Positions 1 to 7,543 of a DNA stretch of 15,511 bases are shown piece after piece (position 1 is the first letter of the stretch; every line of letters starts with the position of its first letter). Position numbers and translations under genes: made by a program. The notes beneath the pieces are model-generated. The model ran no database searches. It was not told the origin of the DNA and saw only the letters and a list, made by a program, of their open reading frames with translations. The stretch is from Propionibacterium sp. (GTDB taxonomy: Bacteria; Actinomycetota; Actinomycetes; Propionibacteriales; Propionibacteriaceae), in contig JALHFX010000101.1 in NCBI GenBank assembly GCA_022837595.1, positions 1-15,511 on the forward strand, in the 5' to 3' direction.

Positions 1-176
1 CCATCACTTCGCGGCCGAGCGACGATCTCATCGAAGAGCGAGACTGCCTGAAAGACCGTAGCCAGATCGTGGTATCCGTCTTCCCTGCGGGCCCCGACGC
101 ACAACGCAAGGTTCACCTTGGCCGGCACCGTGACGCTCACAGCGGCATCGGGGATCGCCGTGGTTCCGATACTCAT
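1..176 (-). CDS. ispE: 4-diphosphocytidyl-2-C-methyl-D-erythritol kinase, N-terminal fragment
   Basis: This gene is cut off by the window start; only the first 58 codons are present. The product would be the GHMP-family kinase that phosphorylates CDP-methylerythritol in the non-mevalonate (MEP) isoprenoid pathway in the cytosol. The visible translation carries the family's N-terminal signature: PAKVNLAL at residues 18-25, with the conserved Lys20, and DGYHDL at 33-38, followed by ATVFQAVSLFDE. The ATG at 176 overlaps the ksgA stop codon in an ATGA arrangement, so translation is probably coupled. The order ksgA-ispE is conserved in actinobacteria. The ATP-binding glycine-rich loop lies outside the window, so completeness cannot be judged. 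Confidence 0.9.
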   Translation of the reverse strand, partial: MSIGTTAIPDAAVSVTVPAKVNLALCVGARREDGYHDLATVFQAVSLFDEIVARPRSD

Positions 177-1027
177 CCTTCGACCTCCGTGAGTTGCTCG
201 GCGATTCGTGCGAAATCGTCGATGGCCAGTACTTCGCCGCGGACGGTCGGATCGACTCCTGCGGCTGAGATCGCCTCGGACGCCGCGGCCGACGATCCGA
301 AAAGCACCGACAAGGCTGAGCGCAACATCTTGCGCCGTTGAGCGAAGGCCGCATCGATCACGGTGAAGACCGTCTCGCGGGCCGCGGTCGTGCGCGGTGG
401 CTCACGACGAGTCACCTTCACCAGGCCGGAGTCGACATTCGGCACGGGCCAGAAGACCGTCGGGGGCACCGTGCCGACCCGCCGGGCCTCGGCGTACCAG
501 GCGACTTTCGCGCTGGGGACCCCGTAGACCTTCGATCCGGGATCGGCAACCAGGCGGTCGGCGACCTCGAGTTGCACCATCACCAGGCCATTGCGCCAGT
601 CATCGAAGGTTTCCAGCAGGTGTAAGAGCACCGGCACGGCGACGTTATAGGGCAAATTCGCGACCACTGCCGAGGGCTGTGGCCCCGGCAGATCTGTGAC
701 CTCAAGCGCATCGGCGTGGACCACGCGCAGCCGTTCAGCATTTTCTGGTTGTAGGCGTTTGACCGTCTCTGGCAGCAGCTGCGCCAGTGACTCCTCGATC
801 TCGATCGCGGTCACCTGCGCCCCGGTCTCGAGCAGCCCGAGGGTGAGCGAGCCGAGCCCGGGCCCGATCTCGAGGACGAGATCGTCCGCCGCGATACCCG
901 ATTTCGCGACGATCCTGCGGACGGTGTTCGCGTCGGTCACGAAATTCTGACCGCGCTGCTTGGTCGGACGTAAACCGATCGACGCCGCCAGTTCGCGGAT
1001 GGTGCGCGGGTCGAGCAGCTCAGCCAC
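173..1027 (-). CDS. ksgA: 16S rRNA (adenine1518/1519-N6)-dimethyltransferase KsgA/RsmA
   Basis: The enzyme dimethylates two adjacent adenines in the 3'-terminal hairpin of 16S rRNA during late 30S assembly, using S-adenosylmethionine. The 284-residue product has GQNFVTD at 26-32, the SAM-binding motif LEIGPGLGSLT at 52-62, the catalytic motif IV NLPYN at 124-128, the FWPVPNVDS segment at 192-200 and QRRKMLR at 230-236; length is normal for the family. I chose the GTG at 1027 because it follows a GAGGGAG ribosome-binding site and begins with AELLDPRTI. The frame stays open upstream to 1174, but those 49 codons lie over the 3' end of tatD and look unlike KsgA. It overlaps tatD by 8 nt and ispE by 4 nt, which points to a tightly coupled operon. 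Confidence 0.95.
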   Translation of the reverse strand: MAELLDPRTIRELAASIGLRPTKQRGQNFVTDANTVRRIVAKSGIAADDLVLEIGPGLGSLTLGLLETGAQVTAIEIEESLAQLLPETVKRLQPENAERLRVVHADALEVTDLPGPQPSAVVANLPYNVAVPVLLHLLETFDDWRNGLVMVQLEVADRLVADPGSKVYGVPSAKVAWYAEARRVGTVPPTVFWPVPNVDSGLVKVTRREPPRTTAARETVFTVIDAAFAQRRKMLRSALSVLFGSSAAASEAISAAGVDPTVRGEVLAIDDFARIAEQLTEVEG

Positions 1028-1907
1028 GTGGCTCTCCCTCAGGTCTGGAGACACCCCACGGCCCACCGAAGGCTTCGGTGGCATTGGAGTCGAGTTGGGT
1101 GCAGAACTCTCCAAGATCGGCACCCAATTGTTCGGCGATGAACCTGACCGTGTGCGGCAGCAGGTAGGGCGCATTTGCTTTGCCGCGATGCGGGACCGCG
1201 GTCAGATAAGGCGCATCAGTCTCAGCCAAGATCCGGTCATGCGGCACGACCGCCAGAGCGTCCCGCAAAGACTGATTCGCTTTGTAGGTGACGTTTCCGG
1301 CGAAGCTGATCCAGGCGCCGTGGTCGAGACAGCGACGCGCGAACTCGGCGTCGCCGCTGAAGCAATGCATGACCACTCGCTCGGGCCAGCCTTCGGAGTC
1401 GAGAATCTGCGCGATGTCGTCATGGGCGTCCCGGTCGTGAATCACCAGCGTCCGGTTATAGGACTTCGCGGTGGCGATGTGCCTGGCGAAGGTAACTTTC
1501 TGCCGGGCGATGCCGTCATCGTCGCGAGTGCGGTAGTAGTCGAGCCCGGTTTCACCCACACCCCGCACATGCGGTCCGGACGCAGCGAGCGAATCGATCA
1601 CTCGCCAGGCCTGTTCTGCCTGACGATCGGTCATCCGGGCCGAATCATTGGGGTGGATGGCAACAGAGGCCACGACCTGTGGGCAGTTGGACGCGAGCTG
1701 GACCGACCATTGTGCGCTGGCGAGATCGCAACCGATCTGGACGATCCGTCGTACCCCGACTGCTGCCGCCGCCGCGATGTTGTCGGCCACCCGCAGTCCG
1801 GAATACTCCTGGGTGGAGTCAAGGTGGGTATGCGCGTCTGTTGTGGGGCGTGGCAATGCCGGCGGCAACGGTGGCAGCCCGTGCCGTTCGATCACCGAGT
1901 CACTCAT
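1020..1907 (-). CDS. tatD: TatD-family metal-dependent hydrolase (deoxyribonuclease)
   Basis: This is a TIM-barrel amidohydrolase-superfamily nuclease, proposed in other bacteria to be a 3'-5' exonuclease on single-stranded DNA or RNA. In the 295-residue product the metal ligands are visible: His26 and His28 in DAHTHLDS, Glu119 in GVGETGLDYYR, His157 in LVIHDRDAH, His181 in VMHCFSGD and Asp231 in AETDAPYL. The first 20 residues are a Pro-rich extension before the barrel. The ATG at 1907 follows GGAGGAACA and overlaps the rsmI stop in an ATGA; the gene overlaps ksgA by 8 nt downstream. In Mycobacterium tuberculosis rpfB sits between tatD and ksgA, and it is absent here. The family assignment is firm; the physiological substrate is not known. 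Confidence 0.93.
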   Translation of the reverse strand: MSDSVIERHGLPPLPPALPRPTTDAHTHLDSTQEYSGLRVADNIAAAAAVGVRRIVQIGCDLASAQWSVQLASNCPQVVASVAIHPNDSARMTDRQAEQAWRVIDSLAASGPHVRGVGETGLDYYRTRDDDGIARQKVTFARHIATAKSYNRTLVIHDRDAHDDIAQILDSEGWPERVVMHCFSGDAEFARRCLDHGAWISFAGNVTYKANQSLRDALAVVPHDRILAETDAPYLTAVPHRGKANAPYLLPHTVRFIAEQLGADLGEFCTQLDSNATEAFGGPWGVSRPEGEPRG

Positions 1908-2827
1908 TGTTCCTCCTTGATCTTCGCACTGCCCTGAGCAGCAGAATTAGTGTGGCTTAGATCACTGGTTCCAGCTGAGCGTGCAGCCAACGCCTTCGCG
2001 TAGAGCTCGCGTCGGCGCAGCCCGCTGACCTGGGCGACTTCGGCGACCGCAGCCGACAGTTTGGTTCCGCCCGCCAAAAGCAGGTCTACCTGATCCAGCG
2101 CGTCCTGCCAGTCGGTGGTGACCTCTGGAGCGCCTTGGATCACGATCGTGATTTCACCTCGTGGTGGTGTCGCGGCCCAGTCAGCCAACTCGGCCAGCGG
2201 TCCACGCACGACCTGTTCAAAGGGTTTGGTCAGTTCACGACAGACTGCGCCCGGACGATCCGCGCCGAGTAATGCCGCTGCATCGGTGAGGAATTCGGCG
2301 AGCCTGTGCGGGGCTTCGAAGAAGACCATGGTGCGCGGTTCAGACGCCAGGGCCTGCAGCCTGCGGCGGCGCTCGCCTTGTTTGCGGGGCAGGAAACCTT
2401 CGAAGCAGAACCGGTCGACCGGCAGCCCGCTGACGGCGAGTGCGGTCAGCACTGCGGAGGGGCCGGGCACAGCGGTCACGGGGATATCTTGCTCGATCGC
2501 GGCGCTCACCAACCGGTAGCCGGGATCGCTGACCGAGGGCATACCGGCGTCCGTTGCGACCACCACGGTCTTGCCGGCCTGGAGATCGGCGACCAGCCCA
2601 GGAATCCTGGAAGCCTCGTTGCCTTCGAAGTAACTCACCACTGGCGCATCGGTGGTCACCCCCAGACGCAGCAAGAGCTTGCGCAGCGCCCTGGTATCCT
2701 CCGCAGCGATCACGTCAGCTGTGGTCAAGGCGCGCACCAGCGCCGGGGATGCGTCCTGAGCATCGCCGATCGGAGTGCCCGCGAGCACGAGGAGTCCGCT
2801 GTCTGTCGGGAACTCGGCTCTACTCAT
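1904..2827 (-). CDS. rsmI: 16S rRNA (cytidine1402-2'-O)-methyltransferase RsmI
   Basis: RsmI methylates the ribose 2'-OH of C1402 in the decoding centre of 16S rRNA, using SAM. The 307-residue product has the tetrapyrrole-methylase-like fold markers: LAGTPIGD at 15-22, AEDTR at 42-46, ATDAGMPSVSDPG at 91-103, VPGPSA at 120-125, FFEAPHRL at 169-176 and CRELTKPFE at 196-204. The last 40 or so residues include a helix-turn-helix-like tail (LSAAVAEVAQVSGLRRRELY) typical of the family. It is the first gene of the minus-strand rsmI-tatD-ksgA-ispE set. The ATG at 2827 has no convincing ribosome-binding site but lies 8 nt beyond a TAACCT -10-like box, so it may be translated from a leaderless transcript. 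Confidence 0.95.
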   Translation of the reverse strand: MSRAEFPTDSGLLVLAGTPIGDAQDASPALVRALTTADVIAAEDTRALRKLLLRLGVTTDAPVVSYFEGNEASRIPGLVADLQAGKTVVVATDAGMPSVSDPGYRLVSAAIEQDIPVTAVPGPSAVLTALAVSGLPVDRFCFEGFLPRKQGERRRRLQALASEPRTMVFFEAPHRLAEFLTDAAALLGADRPGAVCRELTKPFEQVVRGPLAELADWAATPPRGEITIVIQGAPEVTTDWQDALDQVDLLLAGGTKLSAAVAEVAQVSGLRRRELYAKALAARSAGTSDLSHTNSAAQGSAKIKEEQ

Positions 2828-2853
2828 GCCTGTCAGGTTATCTGACCGGCATG
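2825..2853. promoter_or_regulatory. 29-bp near-palindrome over the rsmI start (candidate operator)
   Basis: The arms CATGCCTGTCAG (2825-2836) and CTGACCGGCATG (2842-2853) pair at 11 of 12 positions around the 5-nt centre GTTAT. The palindrome includes the rsmI start codon and its likely -10 box, and ends 64 bp before the pmt start. A bound dimer would be placed to block rsmI and could affect pmt. No regulator gene is present in the window. Confidence 0.5.
2836..2841 (-). promoter_or_regulatory. Candidate -10 box for leaderless rsmI transcript
   Basis: Reading the minus strand, TAACCT is followed by 8 nt and then the rsmI ATG (2827). TANNNT boxes 6-12 nt before a start codon that lacks a Shine-Dalgarno sequence are the usual sign of leaderless transcription in actinobacteria. 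The box lies in the centre of the 2825-2853 palindrome. This is inference from spacing and match alone. Confidence 0.4.
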
Positions 2854-2904
2854 ACAGTCATTCACCAGCAGATTGGGGCGGTCGGTCTCATCATTCACCC
2901 CGAC

Positions 2905-2910
2905 TAAGCT
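2905..2910 (+). promoter_or_regulatory. Candidate -10 box for leaderless pmt transcript
   Basis: TAAGCT matches TANNNT and lies 6 nt upstream of the pmt GTG at 2917, with no Shine-Dalgarno sequence between them. The geometry mirrors the rsmI side, which supports both the start choice and leaderless initiation. No good -35 hexamer was recognised. Confidence 0.4.
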
Positions 2911-2916
2911 GGCCGG

Positions 2917-4608
2917 GTGACTGCTTCCCTGTTCGGCCGCGCCCTCCGCTGGCCGAGCTGGCTACCCGGACGCAGTAGCCAGCATGCGGGCAGCAGGCCA
3001 TCCGGGGTAGCGCCCTCGCTGTTACGCGGAACTCGCGCGGACCCGTTGATGCCGACGGTCGACCGGCTGGACGATGCTCTGGTGTTACGCAACGATCGCG
3101 CGATCAGCTGGCTGGTGACGATCGTGATCGGGGCGCTCGCATTCGCGCTGCGGATCGTCAATCTGTCTCGTCCATCGAACCTTGTCTTCGACGAAACCTA
3201 CTACGCCAAGGATGCCTGGACGCTGCTGCAACTGGGTTACGAAGCAGACTGGCCGAAGGATGCGAACGAACAGGTCGTCGCTGGCTTCACCGACGTCTTC
3301 ACCGAGGCTCCCTCGTTCATCGTGCATCCGCAGTTGGGAAAATGGCTGATCGCCTCCGGAGAGTACTTCTTCGGCATGAACAGCTTCGGCTGGCGGATCG
3401 CCGCGGTGGTCTTCGGAACACTGCTGGTGATGGCCACGATCCGGATGGCCCGGCGGCTATCGCGTTCGACGCTGGTGGGAGCCATGGCCGGGCTGTTCAT
3501 CACCGTCGATGGTCTGTCTTTCGTGATGAGCCGGATCGCCTTGCTCGACATCTTCGAGGCTGCTTTCACGGTGATGGCGGTCGCCTGTATGGTCGCTGAC
3601 CGCGATTGGTTCCGGCACAAGCTTGCGTCCTATCTGCGAGCGAATGGTCTTCAGGATCTACAGGGCGGTTATGGCCCGCTGCTGCTGTGGCGTCCTTGGC
3701 GTTGGGCAGCAGGATTGCTTTTTGGCCTGGCGATCGGGTGCAAGTGGAATGCGCTCTACGTGCTGGCAGCATTGGGCGTGATGGCGGTCATCTATGACAT
3801 CAGTTCACGCCGCACCGCCGGGGCGTCCACGAAGGCGTTCCGCTCGATACTGCTGGATGCTCCGATGGCATTCGTCTCGATGGTGCTCACCGCCGGGCTG
3901 GTCTATCTGGCGACGTGGTGGTCCTGGCTGACCACCGATGGTGGCTGGGGCCGAGATTATGGGGCGAATCATCCGGACGATTTCTGGGTACGCCATTTCG
4001 GGGACGCGCTGGGTTCGCTGGCCAACTATCACCGTGAGATCTATGGCTTTCACACCGGTGATTGGATCGCCGAGCAAACCCATGTCTATGAGGCTGCACC
4101 GATGACCTGGCTGTTCATGGGCCGGGTCATCGGCATCGACGCGGTCAATGGCATCCAACCGGGGGTCGACGGCTGCAATGCGACCGGCGGGGATACCTGC
4201 CTGCGGGTGATCTCCGGGATCGGGACACCATTGCTGTGGTGGGCGGCTGTGGTCGCGATCGTGATCGGTTTGGGGTTGTGGTGGTTGGGCCGTGACTGGA
4301 GGTTTGCGTTCCCCCTGGTTGCCGGGCTGACTCCGTGGCTGATGTGGTTCCCGAATGCCGATCGTCCGCTCTTCTTCTTTTACGCGATCATGATCATCCC
4401 GTTCAGTGCGACGGTGCTGGCCATGGTGTTGGGCAAGATTCTGGGGCCTGCCGATGCCGGGCAGCGGCGAAGACGCGGGGCGTTCATCGTCGGCGTCATC
4501 GTGCTGTTGATCGTCGCGAACTTTTGGTTCATTTATCCGATCCTGACCGATCAGCTGATGACCCGCAGGATGTGGGGCCTGCGAATGTGGCTGCCCGGCT
4601 GGGTGTAG
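2917..4608 (+). CDS. pmt: Polyprenyl-phosphate-mannose--protein mannosyltransferase (GT39, PMT family)
   Basis: This integral membrane enzyme transfers mannose from polyprenyl-phosphate-mannose to Ser/Thr of proteins crossing the membrane, as M. tuberculosis Rv1002c does. The 563-residue product starts with a basic cytosolic tail and a first membrane helix (about 65-82), followed by the acidic catalytic loop RPSNLVFDETYYAKD with Asp92-Glu93, and HPQLGKW at 137-143. Numerous further hydrophobic helices follow, with the C-terminal PMT membrane domain ending in a Trp/Arg-rich tail (RRMWGLRMWLPGWV). The GTG at 2917 is preferred because of the leaderless -10 box; the ATG at 3049 is an alternative that would drop 44 residues and keep the first helix. 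The head-to-head placement with rsmI matches mycobacteria, which strengthens the assignment. Confidence 0.93.
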   Translation: MTASLFGRALRWPSWLPGRSSQHAGSRPSGVAPSLLRGTRADPLMPTVDRLDDALVLRNDRAISWLVTIVIGALAFALRIVNLSRPSNLVFDETYYAKDAWTLLQLGYEADWPKDANEQVVAGFTDVFTEAPSFIVHPQLGKWLIASGEYFFGMNSFGWRIAAVVFGTLLVMATIRMARRLSRSTLVGAMAGLFITVDGLSFVMSRIALLDIFEAAFTVMAVACMVADRDWFRHKLASYLRANGLQDLQGGYGPLLLWRPWRWAAGLLFGLAIGCKWNALYVLAALGVMAVIYDISSRRTAGASTKAFRSILLDAPMAFVSMVLTAGLVYLATWWSWLTTDGGWGRDYGANHPDDFWVRHFGDALGSLANYHREIYGFHTGDWIAEQTHVYEAAPMTWLFMGRVIGIDAVNGIQPGVDGCNATGGDTCLRVISGIGTPLLWWAAVVAIVIGLGLWWLGRDWRFAFPLVAGLTPWLMWFPNADRPLFFFYAIMIIPFSATVLAMVLGKILGPADAGQRRRRGAFIVGVIVLLIVANFWFIYPILTDQLMTRRMWGLRMWLPGWV

Positions 4609-4723
4609 GTGCTGAACAGATTCCATATCGGGAACGCCAGGGTGCTCAGGTCAGCCGCCACCTATTGGCGTGTGCGCTCACCGTGATGCAGGACATTTAG
4701 ACTGCCCCACGGAAAGGACGCCA

Positions 4724-6181
4724 ATGACGATCTGGAAGCTGCACAATAACGGGGTTCTCGGGCCCGATGATGTCGTCAAACCCGACGAACGATTGACCTG
4801 GGGCAAGACGGTCGGTCTCGGGGCTCAGCATGTGGTCGCCATGTTCGGCGCGACCTTCGTCTTCCCATTGCTGATGGGCTTGAACCCGCAACTCGCGGTC
4901 ATGATGAGCGGTATCGCCACACTGGTATTTCTCATCGCGGTCAAGAACCGGGTACCGAGCTATCTGGGCAGTTCGGCATCCTTCGTGGGTGTCGCGACGG
5001 CGATCTATGCTCAGGGCGGCAAGCCGGATGCGGTTACCGGAGCGATGTTCTGGTGCGGGCTCGGTTTGTTCATCGTCGGCCTGATCATCCATTTCATGGG
5101 CTCGGAGATCATCCACAAAGCGCTACCGCCTGCGGTGACCGGCGCCGTGGTCATGCTGATCGGGTTCAATCTGGCCCCGGTGGTCGCAAAAACCTACTGG
5201 CCGCAAGACCAGTGGATCGCGCTGATCGTGATGATCCTGGTGATCTGCTTGTCGGTTGGGCTGCGCGGTTTCGCCGGACGCATCGCGATCTTCATTTCGC
5301 TGATCATCGGCTATCTGCTGAGCTGGTTGGCCGATATCGTGCTTGGGCCGCGGACGATGGTCGCGTCCGATGGCGCGGTCAGCTATGCGCCGCGGGTCGA
5401 TTGGTCGAAAGTCGCGGAGGCAGACTGGATCGGGCTGCCGCCGGTGACCGATCTGGCCAACTGGAAACTGGGTAGCCCGGACAATGTTGTGGGCTTCCAG
5501 CTGCCTGATTTCAATTTCGCTTTCGCGCTGATAGCGCTGCCGGTGGTGATCGCGCTCATCGCGGAGAACACCGGACATGTCAAGGCCGTCGCCGAAATGA
5601 CAGGCACAAACCTCGACGCCTATATGGGGCGGGCGATCGGTGCCGACGGGCTGACCTCGATGATGGCGACCTTCGTCGGTGCAGGCCCGACCACCACCTA
5701 CGCCGAGAACATCGGCGTGATGGCCGCCACCCGTGTCTACTCGACTGCGGCTTATGTGGTGGCGTCCATCGTGGCGATCTGTTTCGGCTTCTCACCGAAG
5801 TTCGGGGCCGTTATCTCGGCGACGCCCGGTGGCGTGCTGGGTGGCATCACCGTCGTCCTTTACGGCATGATCGGCCTGCTCGGCGCGAAGATCTGGAAGG
5901 AGAACCAGATCGACTTCGGTAACCCGCTCAACCTGGTTCCCGTGGCGGCGGGCATCATCATCGGGGTCGGCGATGTCACTCTGCAGTTCACCGACAATTT
6001 CTCGCTGGGCGGTATCGCCCTGGGCACCATCGTGACCATCGTGATGTACCACCTGGCCAAAGCGATCGCACCGAAGGAGATGGTCGAATCAGCCGAAGGC
6101 GCCGTCTTGATCGTCGATGCGCCTGGGGCCTACGAGTCGGGTCAGATTCCCGCGGTTGGTGACATGAAGCACCGCAGGTAA
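4724..6181 (+). CDS. uraA: Uracil/xanthine permease, NCS2 family (UraA-like)
   Basis: This is a 14-helix cytoplasmic-membrane symporter for nucleobases, most likely uracil. The 485-residue product contains the family opening QHVVAMFGATFVFPLLMGLNPQ near 36-57, YLGSSASF at 80-87, AENTGHVKAV at 280-289 (Glu281 corresponds to E. coli UraA Glu241) and GAGPTTTYAENIGVMAATRV at 319-338 (Glu328 corresponds to UraA Glu290), then GGVLGGITVVLYGMIG. The ATG at 4724 is used because GGAAAGGA lies 5 nt upstream; the open frame 18 codons further upstream lacks such a signal. The 115 bp between pmt and this gene hold only a small weak hairpin (4656-4670) and no recognised pyrimidine-responsive element. A specificity for xanthine cannot be excluded from sequence. 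Confidence 0.93.
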   Translation: MTIWKLHNNGVLGPDDVVKPDERLTWGKTVGLGAQHVVAMFGATFVFPLLMGLNPQLAVMMSGIATLVFLIAVKNRVPSYLGSSASFVGVATAIYAQGGKPDAVTGAMFWCGLGLFIVGLIIHFMGSEIIHKALPPAVTGAVVMLIGFNLAPVVAKTYWPQDQWIALIVMILVICLSVGLRGFAGRIAIFISLIIGYLLSWLADIVLGPRTMVASDGAVSYAPRVDWSKVAEADWIGLPPVTDLANWKLGSPDNVVGFQLPDFNFAFALIALPVVIALIAENTGHVKAVAEMTGTNLDAYMGRAIGADGLTSMMATFVGAGPTTTYAENIGVMAATRVYSTAAYVVASIVAICFGFSPKFGAVISATPGGVLGGITVVLYGMIGLLGAKIWKENQIDFGNPLNLVPVAAGIIIGVGDVTLQFTDNFSLGGIALGTIVTIVMYHLAKAIAPKEMVESAEGAVLIVDAPGAYESGQIPAVGDMKHRR

Positions 6182-6183
6182 GA

Positions 6184-6238
6184 GGGTGCCAGCGGGGCGT
6201 TCGGCCACACTCGCAGCTTGCGCGATGGCCTCGCACCC
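6184..6238 (+). terminator. Multi-stem structure just after uraA (possible terminator)
   Basis: Three nested stems can be drawn: GGGTGC (6184-6189) with GCACCC (6233-6238), GGCCA (6203-6207) with TGGCC (6226-6230), and CGCA (6212-6215) with TGCG (6219-6222) around a GCT loop. It starts directly after the uraA stop. There is no U-tract, which is not unusual for high-GC actinobacteria, so terminator function is only a suggestion. Confidence 0.35.
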
Positions 6239-6284
6239 AAGGTGCTCGGCAGGTTCGACTCCGGCGAATGGTCCGGCGACTAGG

Positions 6285-6290
6285 TAGTAT
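6285..6290 (+). promoter_or_regulatory. Candidate -10 box upstream of the histidine phosphatase gene
   Basis: TAGTAT is a good -10 match. It ends 5 nt before a GTG at 6296 and 50 nt before the preferred GTG at 6341, both in the phosphatase frame. No matching -35 hexamer at 17 bp was found. Confidence 0.4.
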
Positions 6291-6340
6291 CGCTTGTGAT
6301 CTCCGCCTTTCCCAGTATCAACAGCAGAAATAGGTGCACT

Positions 6341-6961
6341 GTGACCCGGATCGCGCTCGTGCGACATGGCCAGACCTCTTGGAATGCGGCTAACCGCTTC
6401 CAGGGCTCGTCCGATGTTGAGCTCAATGACATCGGACGTGACCAGGCCCTGCAGGGCGCAGCATGGCTGGCCGAGAGCCTGCCGAATGCTCAGTGGGATT
6501 CCATCCGGTTTTCGCCGCTGTCACGCGCAGCTGAGACTGGTGGGATCATCGGCGATGCGCTGTCGATCGAGGCCCAGGGCGCGCTGCCAAGCCTCACCGA
6601 GCGAGATTGGGGCCTGGCTGAAGGTCTCACCTTCGAAGAGTGCGTTGAACGCTGGCCACAGATGGGCGAGGTGGACGAATTCGCGGCGCGTGAGCTAATT
6701 CCAGGTGCCGAGCCGCCTGATCTGGTGATCGCGCGCGGGCGCTACGCGCTCTCAACTCTGGTCTACCGGTTCCCGGATGCACAGGTGATCGCCGTCAGCC
6801 ATGGAACAATTTTGCGGCTGGCCGTGAATGACCTTCTGGGCGGCCAGGTTGGCTTCGTCCCCAATACCGGCGTCATTGTCTTGGACGCTTGGCATGAGGA
6901 CGGTGAGCTCGCCGTGGAGTTCGTGAAGAAGAGTTGGGACGCCACGCTCTCATCCAGGTAG
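6341..6961 (+). CDS. Histidine phosphatase family protein (phosphoglycerate mutase-like)
   Basis: This is a cytosolic phosphatase of branch 1 of the histidine phosphatase superfamily, working through a phosphohistidine intermediate; the substrate cannot be told from sequence. The 206-residue product has the catalytic RHGQTSWN (His9), FSPLSRAAET (Arg62), the acid Glu87 in LTERDWGLAEG and the second His154 in VSHGTILRL. I prefer the GTG at 6341, which has a weak AGGTG four nt upstream and starts right at the first beta strand. A GTG at 6296, just after a TAGTAT box, would add 15 residues. Its last 199 bp are overlapped on the opposite strand by the nitroreductase reading frame. Confidence 0.88.
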   Translation: MTRIALVRHGQTSWNAANRFQGSSDVELNDIGRDQALQGAAWLAESLPNAQWDSIRFSPLSRAAETGGIIGDALSIEAQGALPSLTERDWGLAEGLTFEECVERWPQMGEVDEFAARELIPGAEPPDLVIARGRYALSTLVYRFPDAQVIAVSHGTILRLAVNDLLGGQVGFVPNTGVIVLDAWHEDGELAVEFVKKSWDATLSSR

Positions 6962-7530
6962 ACCTGGTCGAGTGGCAGGCGGTGCCGTTCCGCGAGATCA
7001 CGCTGCTGGACTTCGTCCGGCACTGATTCCGAGTCGTCGTAGACGCCGAGCGCCATCACGGTGGTCGGATTCACCCCTTCGGGCAGGTTGAATGCGCTGC
7101 GGATGGCATCGGCGGAGAAGCCGCCCATCTGATGGGTGCTGAGCCCGATGTACTCGGCCTGCACGGTGGCGCTCGCCGCGGCCTGGCCAAGATCGTATTC
7201 GACCCAGCGCGGCATCTTCGCACCGCGCGCAGGCACGGTGGAGAAGACGATGAACGCGGACGAGCGGGCGGCCCAGACCTGGTTGAACCCCGTCAGTGCT
7301 GCGGCGATGGCATCGAACTCGGCGCTGCCGCGGCGGGCCGCGATGAATGCCCAGGGCTGCGTGTTACCGGCCGACGGCGCCCAACGGGCCGCCTCAATGA
7401 TGCTCAACAGGTCGTCGCGACTGATCTGATGATTCTCGTCGAAACCGCGCGGGCTCCAGCGATCGGCCAGTAGGGGCGCGATGGGTGTTCTGGTGAGGTT
7501 GCGGGCTGGGGTAGCTAACACCGGGACCAT
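6763..7530 (-). CDS. Nitroreductase family protein with extended C-terminus
   Basis: This is an FMN-dependent NAD(P)H oxidoreductase of the nitroreductase fold, a small malonic semialdehyde/nitro-compound reductase type; the substrate is unknown. Of 255 residues, 1-195 look like the family: DRWSPRGFD at 23-31, LLSIIEAARWAPSAGNTQPW at 41-60 (FMN contacts) and VEYDLGQAAASATVQAEYIGL at 110-130, with a usual ending around YLDES at 191-195. Residues 190-255 lie entirely antisense to the phosphatase gene and look low in structure, so an ancestral stop codon has probably been lost. The ATG at 7530 is chosen because GAAAGGA precedes it; an upstream ATG at 7548 sits inside the 7544-7561 palindrome and has no ribosome-binding site. 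It is divergent from tag. Confidence 0.88.
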   Translation of the reverse strand: MVPVLATPARNLTRTPIAPLLADRWSPRGFDENHQISRDDLLSIIEAARWAPSAGNTQPWAFIAARRGSAEFDAIAAALTGFNQVWAARSSAFIVFSTVPARGAKMPRWVEYDLGQAAASATVQAEYIGLSTHQMGGFSADAIRSAFNLPEGVNPTTVMALGVYDDSESVPDEVQQRDLAERHRLPLDQVYLDESVASQLFFTNSTASSPSSCQASKTMTPVLGTKPTWPPRRSFTASRKIVPWLTAITCASGNR

Positions 7531-7543
7531 AGTTGTCCTTTCA

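Noticed and set aside
1028..1174. Longer N-terminus for ksgA
   Set aside because: The extra 49 codons overlie the 3' end of tatD and do not look like KsgA; GTG 1027 has a ribosome-binding site.
960..1937. 325-codon open frame on the plus strand
   Set aside because: It is antisense to tatD and ksgA, both with intact catalytic motifs.
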